Positions 57,966 through 64,000 of a DNA stretch of 64,000 nt are shown in pieces (positions within the stretch are counted from its first letter, which is position 1; each line of letters opens with the position of its first letter). The DNA is taken from assembly GCF_001956915.1 (NCBI RefSeq), contig NZ_MLJO01000003.1:186001-250000 (forward strand), in the 5' to 3' direction. This DNA comes from Intrasporangium flavum. Lineage in GTDB: Bacteria > Actinomycetota > Actinomycetes > Actinomycetales > Dermatophilaceae. The notes under the pieces were generated by a model, which worked only from the letters and a program-made list of their open reading frames with translations, did no database searches and was not told where the DNA came from. Both the position numbers and the translations under genes were made by a program.

Positions 57966-58709
57966 TCAGTCGGCGAACGGGAGCAGGTCCAGGCGCAGCT
58001 CGTTGATCGTGCGTCCGGCGCGCAGGCCCTTGGCCTCGAACCCGTCGCTCGGCCGCCAGGAGGGACGCTCGACGCGTCGCGCCCTGAAGCGCGGGTGGGC
58101 GGCGACCTCCTCGAGGACGTGCTCGGCGTAGAAGTCCTGGTCGGTGGCGACGAGGACGTGGCCGCCGGGCGCCAGAACGCGCGCGAGCAGGTCGAGGTTG
58201 GTCGGGCTGACGAAGCGTCGCTTGGTGTGCTTCGTCTTGCGCCACGGGTCGGGGAAGAAGAGGTGGACGGCGTCGAGGACGGCGTCGCCGACGCGCTCCT
58301 CGAGGAAGACGACGGCGTCGCCGACCTCGACGCGGAGGTTGGGCACGCCGGCCTTCTCGGCGTCGGCGAGCATGCGCGCGACACCGGGGGTGTGCACGTC
58401 CATGGCGAGCAGGTCGTGCTCGGGGTGGGTGGAGGCGTAGGCGATGGCGGCGTGCCCGTGGCCGCAGCCGATCTCCAGGACGACGGGTGCGACCCGTCCG
58501 AACGCGGCCACGGGGTCGAAGGGGCCCGCCGGCAGCGCCCGGGCCGGGGCCAGCGTCTCCATCCGCTGGAGGGTCAGCGTCGACAGGCGTCCGCGGCGCA
58601 CGAAGCTGCGCACCCGGGCGGGGCTGACGCCCTCGGGCAGGTCGGGCACGTCGTGCGCCTTGCGCCGCGTCGGGGGCTGGGAGGTCTGGTCGTCGGGCTG
58701 CTCGTCCAC
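57966..58709 (-). CDS. trmB: tRNA (guanine-46-N7)-methyltransferase
   Basis: A 247-residue TrmB: RSFVRRGRLSTLTLQRMETL start, SAM motif VLEIGCGHGHAAIAYA, and the family signature VHLFFPDPWRKTKHTKRRFVSPTNLDLLARVLAPGGHVLVATDQDFYAEHV with the catalytic Asp in FPDPW. GTG 58709 has TACGAT 6 nt upstream (leaderless type). Unlinked to the tRNA genes it may modify except by proximity. Confidence 0.96.
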   Translation of the reverse strand: MDEQPDDQTSQPPTRRKAHDVPDLPEGVSPARVRSFVRRGRLSTLTLQRMETLAPARALPAGPFDPVAAFGRVAPVVLEIGCGHGHAAIAYASTHPEHDLLAMDVHTPGVARMLADAEKAGVPNLRVEVGDAVVFLEERVGDAVLDAVHLFFPDPWRKTKHTKRRFVSPTNLDLLARVLAPGGHVLVATDQDFYAEHVLEEVAAHPRFRARRVERPSWRPSDGFEAKGLRAGRTINELRLDLLPFAD

Positions 58710-58766
58710 GCGGGCATCGTAGTGACGGGACGCTCCCCCGCCCGAACGCCGGCCGCGCCCGAGGCG

Positions 58767-59882
58767 TCAGGTGCGCCAGATGGTGACGACGGCCCGGTCG
58801 TCGCCGAGGCCCGCCGCGGCCTGGTCGCACAGGCGCTGGGCCAGGCCCTCGAAGCCGGTGCGGATGAACGACTCGGCCCGTCCGAGCATCCGGTCGATGC
58901 CGTCGACGAGCGCCTTGTCGCGGGCCTCGATGACGCCGTCGCTGTAGAGGACGAGGGCGTCGCCGCGGCGGATCGTGCCGCTCTCGCGGGGGTAGGTGGC
59001 CTCCTCGATGACGCCGAGGAGCGGGCCGCGACCGCCGGTCAGCATCCGCCAGCGGCCCGAACCGGCCGCGAACTGCGCGGCGGCGGGGTGCCCGGCGTAG
59101 CCGATGGTGAAGTTGCCGCTCTCGAGGTCGACGGCGACGTGCACCGCCGTGGCGAAGCCCTCGGCCCAGCGCAGCCGGAGCAGGTGGTTGTTGGCCGACT
59201 GGAGGAACCCGTCCTCGTGGGTCTCGCCGAGCAGGCCCCCGAGGGCCCCGGACAGCAGGAGGGATCGGGTGCCGGCCTCGCGGCCCTTGCCCGACACGTC
59301 GACGAGGGCGACCTCGAGCGTGCGCCCGTCGGTGGACCGGCTCGCGACGACGAAGTCGCCGGCGAACCCGTCGCCGTAGGCCGACTCGAGCGCGACCTCG
59401 GCCTGCCACGTCGGCGGCAGGTCGGGCAGCTCGCCCTGGGCGCGCAGCCGGTCGCGCATGTCGACGAGCATCGACTCGCCGCTGACCCCGACGACGCCCA
59501 CCTGGGCCCGGGCGTGCGAGAGCCACAGCATGAGCAGCATGGTGACGACGGTGACGATCTGCGAGCCGGTGGTCGCGGTCTTGATGCCCGAGAGGTACAC
59601 CCCGAGGATCGCCATGGCCAGGAAGAGGCCGATGAAGACGACGAGCAGGAAGCGCGGCTCGAGGAACAGCCCCGCCCCGACGACGAGGAGGCAGTAGACG
59701 CTCCACGGCACCGAGACCGGCCAGACGTATACGGCCACGGTGGCGAGGACCCCGAGCGACAGGAAGATGCCGACGATGACCCAGGGCGCGCGCGACAGCC
59801 ACGGGCCGAGGAGGCTGAGGCGTCGGAGGGGTCCGGCAGCGTAGCCCGAACGGCGAGAGACGATGCTCTCGTTGGTCGCCAC
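58767..59882 (-). CDS. Membrane PP2C/SpoIIE-type serine phosphatase
   Basis: A 371-residue protein: four membrane helices in ~30-115, then a PPM/SpoIIE phosphatase domain (~150-371) with GDGFAGDFVVASRSTDGRTLEVALVDVSGKGREAG (metal-binding Asp residues), LGYAGHP-like IGYAGHPAAAQF and LYSDGVIEARD. It probably dephosphorylates an anti-sigma-factor antagonist; partner genes are not in the window. GTG 59882 follows GGAGG closely. Upstream rpiB is 46 bp away on the same strand. Confidence 0.88.
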   Translation of the reverse strand: MATNESIVSRRSGYAAGPLRRLSLLGPWLSRAPWVIVGIFLSLGVLATVAVYVWPVSVPWSVYCLLVVGAGLFLEPRFLLVVFIGLFLAMAILGVYLSGIKTATTGSQIVTVVTMLLMLWLSHARAQVGVVGVSGESMLVDMRDRLRAQGELPDLPPTWQAEVALESAYGDGFAGDFVVASRSTDGRTLEVALVDVSGKGREAGTRSLLLSGALGGLLGETHEDGFLQSANNHLLRLRWAEGFATAVHVAVDLESGNFTIGYAGHPAAAQFAAGSGRWRMLTGGRGPLLGVIEEATYPRESGTIRRGDALVLYSDGVIEARDKALVDGIDRMLGRAESFIRTGFEGLAQRLCDQAAAGLGDDRAVVTIWRT

Positions 59883-59928
59883 GTGCCTCCCTTGCTGGGC
59901 TGGAGGGGAGCCGGCCCGGGGCGTCAGG

Positions 59929-60411
59929 TCAGGACGCGTCCGAGTCCGGCAGCGCCGGCAAGTCCCCCGTGTTCTCGTACGCGGAAACCATACCGAGACG
60001 ACGCGCGTGGCGCTCCCCATCTGAGAAGTTCGTCCCGATGAAGGTGTCGACGATCGCGATGGCGTCCGCGACCGCCGTGAAGCGGGCGCCGATGGACACG
60101 ACCTGCGCGTCGTTGTGCTCGCGCGCGAGGCTCGCGATCTCGGTCGAGTAGGCCAGGGCGGCGCGGACGCCGCGGACCTTGTTGGCCGCCATCTGCTCGC
60201 CGTTGCCCGAGCCACCGAGGACGACGCCGAGCGAACCCGCCTCGGCCGCAACGGCCTCCGCGGCCCGCAGGACGAAGACCGGGTAGTCGTCGAGCGCGTC
60301 GAACGAGAACGGGCCGTGGTCGACGACGTCGTGGCCGGCCTCGCGCAGGTGGGTCAGGAGAGCCTGGTGCAGGTCGTAGGCCGCGTGGTCGCCGCCGATG
60401 TGGATGCGCAT
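59929..60411 (-). CDS. rpiB: Ribose-5-phosphate isomerase B
   Basis: A 160-residue RpiB of the mycobacterial subtype: MRIHIGGDHAAYDLHQALLTHL, then LGGSGNGEQMAANKVRGVRAAL, where Ser replaces the catalytic Cys of E. coli RpiB and Glu acts as base as in M. tuberculosis RpiB. SLAREHNDAQVVSIGARF and the usual C-terminal FSDGERHARRLGMVSAYE follow. Interconverts ribose and ribulose 5-phosphate in the pentose phosphate pathway. Confidence 0.96.
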   Translation of the reverse strand: MRIHIGGDHAAYDLHQALLTHLREAGHDVVDHGPFSFDALDDYPVFVLRAAEAVAAEAGSLGVVLGGSGNGEQMAANKVRGVRAALAYSTEIASLAREHNDAQVVSIGARFTAVADAIAIVDTFIGTNFSDGERHARRLGMVSAYENTGDLPALPDSDAS

Positions 60412-60460
60412 GTCCGTCCTTGGGTGCGTCGGGGTCTGGTGCAGGGGTGCGTGCGGGTGG

Positions 60461-61135
60461 TCAGTCGAAGATCGGGCCGAGCGTACGGGTGCGCTTGAGC
60501 TCGAAGAAGCCGGGCGTCGAGGCGACGAGCACGCAGCCGTCCCAGAGGCGCAGCGCGTCCTCGCCCTTGGGGGCGGGCGTCACGACGGGCCCGAAGAAGG
60601 CGACGCCGGCCACGGAGATGATCGGCGTGCCGACCTCGGTGCCGACGAGGCTGATGCCGCGCTTGTGGCTGCGGTGCAGGGCGGCGTCGAACTTCTTGTG
60701 GTGGGCCTCCTTGGCGAGCGCCGCGGGCAGGCCCACCTCCTCGAGGGACTCGCGGATGACGGCGTCGAAGTCACTCATCCTGCGCAGGTGGATGCGGGTG
60801 CCCATGGCGTCGTAGAGCGGCTTGACGACACCGTGGCCGTGCGCCTCGGCGGCGGCGATGATGACGCGGACCGGGCCCCACGCCTCGTCCATGCGCGCCC
60901 GGTAGGCGGCGTCGAGGTCGTGGCGGTGCTCGTTGAGGACGGCCAGGCTCATCACCGACCACGTGACGTTCAGGCCGCGGAGGCTCTCGACCTCCATGAG
61001 CCAGCGCGACGTCATCCACGCCCACGGGCAGATGGGGTCGAACCACATCTCGACGTCGTGGCCCCCGCCGCCCCCGCCGCCCTCGGTGTCCGGGTGGGTC
61101 GTCGAGGTGAGGGGTGCTGGGGTGGCCTCCGTCAT
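60461..61135 (-). CDS. Rv2466c-like DsbA-family (mycothiol-dependent nitroreductase type) protein
   Basis: A 224-residue thioredoxin-fold protein with a Gly-rich N-terminal run (GGGGGGG), then VEMWFDPICPWAWMTSRWLMEVE, the active site, and helical insert and C-terminal segments typical of the Rv2466c/mycothiol-dependent nitroreductase group (GTEVGTPIISVAGVAFFGPVVTPAPKGEDALRLWDG). The active site is CPWA: the second Cys of a CxxC is Ala, so a monothiol mechanism with mycothiol is likely. ATG 61135 is the chosen start. Confidence 0.85.
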   Translation of the reverse strand: MTEATPAPLTSTTHPDTEGGGGGGGHDVEMWFDPICPWAWMTSRWLMEVESLRGLNVTWSVMSLAVLNEHRHDLDAAYRARMDEAWGPVRVIIAAAEAHGHGVVKPLYDAMGTRIHLRRMSDFDAVIRESLEEVGLPAALAKEAHHKKFDAALHRSHKRGISLVGTEVGTPIISVAGVAFFGPVVTPAPKGEDALRLWDGCVLVASTPGFFELKRTRTLGPIFD

Positions 61136-61184
61136 GCCGCCCATCCTCGCACCCGCCCGCGGGCGCCAGCACCGGCCCTCCACT

Positions 61185-61244
61185 GCGGGGTCGGGCGCGG
61201 GGTCGGGCGCGGGGTCCGGCGCGGGATCGGGCGCGGTATCGCGG
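61185..61244. repeat. 12-bp tandem repeats in the pepN upstream region
   Basis: GCGGGGTCGGGC is repeated twice exactly and three more times with changes (61185-61244), nearly five units. They fill part of the 217-bp gap between the divergent nitroreductase and pepN genes and are not in a credible reading frame. Confidence 0.7.
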
Positions 61245-61352
61245 TGGCGGTGACGGGGTGGTCCCGTGCGAGGATGTCCGGGCGACGAGGCCGTCCGACC
61301 GGTACCGCCTGCGCCGCACGCCACGCACTTTCCGTCCCCAGGAGGTCCCTTC

Positions 61353-63914
61353 GTGCCCGGCAAGAACCTGACCCGCGAGGAGGCAGCGGCTCGCGCCGCC
61401 GTCCTGCGGGTCGACAGCTACGACGTCCGTCTCGACCTCACCACGGGCCCCGAGACGTTCCGCACGGTCACGACGGCGCGGTTCGCCTGCTCCGAGCCGG
61501 GCACGGACACCTTCATCGACCTCATCGCCGACTCGGTCGAGCGCGTCACCCTCAACGGCGCCGACCTCGACGCGGCGCAGCTGTTCGCCGACTCGCGCGT
61601 CGCCCTGCCCGGCCTCGCCGCCGACAACGAGCTGACCATCGAGGCCACGGGCCGGTACACCAACACCGGCGAGGGCCTGCACCGGTTCGTCGACCCGGTC
61701 GACAACGAGGTGTACCTCTACACCCAGTTCGAGGTGCCCGACTCGCGCCGCATGTACGCGGTCTTCGAGCAGCCCGACCTCAAGGCGTCGTTCGCGTTCA
61801 CCGTCACGGCGCCCGCGCACTGGAAGATCATCTCCAACTCCCCGACGCCGCAGCCCGAGCCGGCCGGTGTCGCCGACGGCGTCGAGAAGGCCACGTGGAC
61901 CTTCGCGCCGACCCCGCGCATCTCCTCCTACATCACGGCGCTCATCGCGGGCCCGTACGACGAGGTCCGCGACGAGGTGCAGACCCGCCGCGGCACCGTG
62001 CCGCTCGGCGTCTTCTGCCGCAAGTCGCTGACCCAGCACCTCGACGCCGACAACATCTTCGACTGCACGAAGAAGGGCTTCGCGTTCTTCGAGTCGGAGT
62101 TCGACCAGGCCTACCCGTTCGAGAAGTACGACCAGGTCTTCACGCCCGAGTACAACATGGGCGCGATGGAGAACGCCGGCGCCGTGACGTTCACCGAGAT
62201 CTACGTCTTCCGCTCCAAGGTGAGCGAGGCCAAGATCGAGCGCCGCGCGCTGACGATCCTGCACGAGCTGGCCCACATGTGGTTCGGCAACCTCGTGACG
62301 ATGAAGTGGTGGGACGACCTCTGGCTCAACGAGTCGTTCGCCGAGTGGGCCTCGACGACGTGCCAGGCCGAGGCCACCGAGTGGAGCAGCGCCTGGACGA
62401 CGTTCGGCACGGCCGAGAAGGCCTGGGCCTACACCCAGGACCAGCTCTCCTCGACCCACCCGATCGCCGCCGACATGCGCCACCTCGAGGACGTCGAGGT
62501 CAACTTCGACGGCATCACCTACGCCAAGGGCGCCTCGGTGCTCAAGCAGCTCGTCGCCTACGTCGGCCGCGAGCCGTTCGTCGCCGCGCTGCGCGAGTAC
62601 TTCCGCAAGCACGCGTGGAGCAACACGACCCTCTCGGACCTCCTCGGCGAGCTCGAGGCCGCGTCGGGCCGCGAGCTGACCGAGTGGAGCAAGCTGTGGC
62701 TCGAGACGGCCGGCGTCAACACGCTGCGCCCGTCGTTCGAGGTCGACGCCGACGGCCGCTACACGCGCTTCGCCGTCGAGCAGTCCGCCGCCGAGGAGTA
62801 CCCGACGCTGCGGCCGCACCGCCTCGGCATCGGCCTCTACTCCGTCGAGGGCGACGACCTCGTCCGCACGGCCTACCACGAGGTCGACGTCGCCGGTGAG
62901 CGCACCGAGCTCGCCGAGCTCGTCGGCGCCGCGCAGCCGGACCTGCTGCTGCTCAACGACGACGACCTCGCCTACGCCAAGATCCGCCTCGACGAGCGCT
63001 CGCTCGCCACGGCGCTGGCGCACCCGCGGGGCTTCCAGGACTCCCTCCCCCGCTCGCTCGTGCTCGGCGCGACGTGGGACATGACGCGCGACGCCGAGAT
63101 GTCGGCCCGCGACTTCGTGCGGTTCGTCCTCGAGACACTCCCGGGCGAGAGCGACTCGACGCTGCTGCGCGTCCTGCTCAGCCAGATCGTCCAGTCGGCG
63201 CGCCTCTACGTGGCGCCCGAGCACCGGGCCGAGACCTCGGCGCTGCTCAGCAGCTCGCTGCGGGCCCTGGCCGAGTCGGCCGAGCCGGGCAGCGACGCCC
63301 AGTTCCAGCTCGTCGAGGCGTGGGCCAACACCACGGCCGACGCCACCGACGCCGACCGCTTCCGGGCGCTGCTCGCCGGCGAGGCGTCGCTGCCGGGGCT
63401 GACGGTCGACACCGAGCTGCGCTGGACGTTCACCCGCGCCCTGGCCGCGCTCGGCGTCGTCACCGACACCGAGCTCGAGGCCGAGCTCGACCGTGACCCG
63501 ACGGCCACCGGCAAGGAGCGGCACGCCGAGGCGCTGGCCTCGCGCCCGACCGCCGAGGCCAAGGCCGACGCGTGGGCCAAGGCCGTCGAGCAGAACGTCC
63601 TGTCCAACCAGATGGTCGACTCGGTCGCCGCCGGCTTCCGCCGCAGCACCGACCTGTCGCTCCTCGAGCCCTACGTGGCGAAGTACCACGAGATGCTCGT
63701 CGACGCGTGGGCCGCGCGCAGCGTCGCCATCGGCGAGCGCGTCGTGGGCGGGTTCTACCCGTTCTCGCTCGCCAACACCGCGCTGCTCGAGGCCTCGGAC
63801 GCCTGGCTCACGGCCAACCCGGACGCCCAGGCCGGCCTCGTGCGCACCGTGGCCGAGAACCGCGACACCATCGCCCGCGCGCTGCGCGCCCAGGAGGCGG
63901 ACCGCCGGGCCTGA
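61353..63914 (+). CDS. pepN: Aminopeptidase N (M1 family)
   Basis: Zinc aminopeptidase that trims N-terminal residues. The 853-residue protein has the substrate-binding GAMEN motif at 270-274 and the zinc site HELAH at 304-308 with the third ligand Glu327 (HEXXH-X18-E). N-terminal beta domain with TYxxRLDLTTGP-like YDVRLDLTTGPETF and a long helical ERAP-type C-terminal domain (~530-853). AGGAGGT lies 6 nt before the GTG at 61353, fixing the start. The TGA is in TGACGCGTC. Confidence 0.97.
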   Translation: MPGKNLTREEAAARAAVLRVDSYDVRLDLTTGPETFRTVTTARFACSEPGTDTFIDLIADSVERVTLNGADLDAAQLFADSRVALPGLAADNELTIEATGRYTNTGEGLHRFVDPVDNEVYLYTQFEVPDSRRMYAVFEQPDLKASFAFTVTAPAHWKIISNSPTPQPEPAGVADGVEKATWTFAPTPRISSYITALIAGPYDEVRDEVQTRRGTVPLGVFCRKSLTQHLDADNIFDCTKKGFAFFESEFDQAYPFEKYDQVFTPEYNMGAMENAGAVTFTEIYVFRSKVSEAKIERRALTILHELAHMWFGNLVTMKWWDDLWLNESFAEWASTTCQAEATEWSSAWTTFGTAEKAWAYTQDQLSSTHPIAADMRHLEDVEVNFDGITYAKGASVLKQLVAYVGREPFVAALREYFRKHAWSNTTLSDLLGELEAASGRELTEWSKLWLETAGVNTLRPSFEVDADGRYTRFAVEQSAAEEYPTLRPHRLGIGLYSVEGDDLVRTAYHEVDVAGERTELAELVGAAQPDLLLLNDDDLAYAKIRLDERSLATALAHPRGFQDSLPRSLVLGATWDMTRDAEMSARDFVRFVLETLPGESDSTLLRVLLSQIVQSARLYVAPEHRAETSALLSSSLRALAESAEPGSDAQFQLVEAWANTTADATDADRFRALLAGEASLPGLTVDTELRWTFTRALAALGVVTDTELEAELDRDPTATGKERHAEALASRPTAEAKADAWAKAVEQNVLSNQMVDSVAAGFRRSTDLSLLEPYVAKYHEMLVDAWAARSVAIGERVVGGFYPFSLANTALLEASDAWLTANPDAQAGLVRTVAENRDTIARALRAQEADRRA

Positions 63915-63928
63915 CGCGTCCGGCGCCC

Positions 63929-63969
63929 GAGCGTCCGTCCGGCCCCGTCCCGGGGCCGGGCGGGCGCTC
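63929..63969 (+). terminator. Terminator of pepN
   Basis: GAGCGTCCGTCCGGCCCCG and CGGGGCCGGGCGGGCGCTC form a 19-bp stem (two G-U pairs) with a 3-nt loop, 14 nt past the pepN stop and near the window edge. Confidence 0.8.
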
Positions 63970-64000
63970 TCCCGCTTCACCCGCCCGGTCGCGGCCGCCC

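Noticed and set aside
57586-59802. A 738-codon minus-strand frame through tRNA-Pro, trmB and the phosphatase
   Set aside because: It crosses a tRNA gene and two real genes in another frame.

Overview
This window is chromosomal DNA of a high-G+C actinomycete (about 70-75 % G+C by eye). The evidence is paired clpP1/clpP2, two genes of mycothiol-linked families, an actinobacterial RNase E with long charged arms, GTG starts in about a third of the genes, and many TAnnnT -10 boxes placed 6-8 nt before a start codon (leaderless-type transcripts). Gene order and protein sequences fit Micrococcales, perhaps Intrasporangiaceae, but that is inference; no rRNA or marker comparison was possible. I see no rRNA, prophage, complete insertion sequence, CRISPR array or large biosynthetic cluster.

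Layout. 1-6.8 kb: 5' part of leuS with a leucine leader peptide and attenuator, small membrane and metabolic genes, a secreted Zn peptidase, and a two-gene SMR exporter behind a guanidine-III riboswitch. 6.9-11.3 kb: a translationally coupled pair of clan-CD proteases, a membrane CHAT protein with an extracellular CBM9-like domain and a caspase-family protein. 11.3-19.9 kb: DinB/mycothiol family enzyme, tRNA-Ala, phosphatase-rsfS-nadD cluster, glycosyltransferase, methyltransferase, proA, and acdS (ACC deaminase) with a GntR regulator and its palindromic operator. 20.0-26.3 kb: a TPP-riboswitch operon thiE-thiO-thiS-thiG-tenI-thiD-thiC in which most genes overlap by 4 nt. 26.3-33.6 kb: proB, then a LytS/LytT two-component system with two SSS-family symporters and small membrane partners. 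33.6-44.1 kb: conserved housekeeping block obg-rpmA-rplU-rne, a DUF2344 gene, an acyltransferase and valS. 44.3-48.5 kb: DUF4129-MoxR-DUF58 operon. 48.5-56.4 kb: protein quality control (clpX, clpP2, clpP1, tig) with ClgR-like boxes. clpX is separated from clpP2 by a small accessory stretch holding a DUF559 nuclease gene bracketed by inversely oriented palindromic repeats. 56.5-64 kb: tRNA-Gly and tRNA-Pro, trmB, a SpoIIE-type phosphatase, rpiB, an Rv2466c-like protein and pepN.

The two candidates most worth following as little-described systems are the CHAT/caspase pair and the DUF559 gene with its palindromic repeats. Clear regulatory finds are the leuS attenuator, the guanidine-III riboswitch, the TPP riboswitch, the GntR operator and the ClgR boxes. 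A separate sequence pattern is that seven genes end exactly in TGACGCGTC with TGA as the stop codon. No gene-free stretch in the window exceeds about 260 bases.
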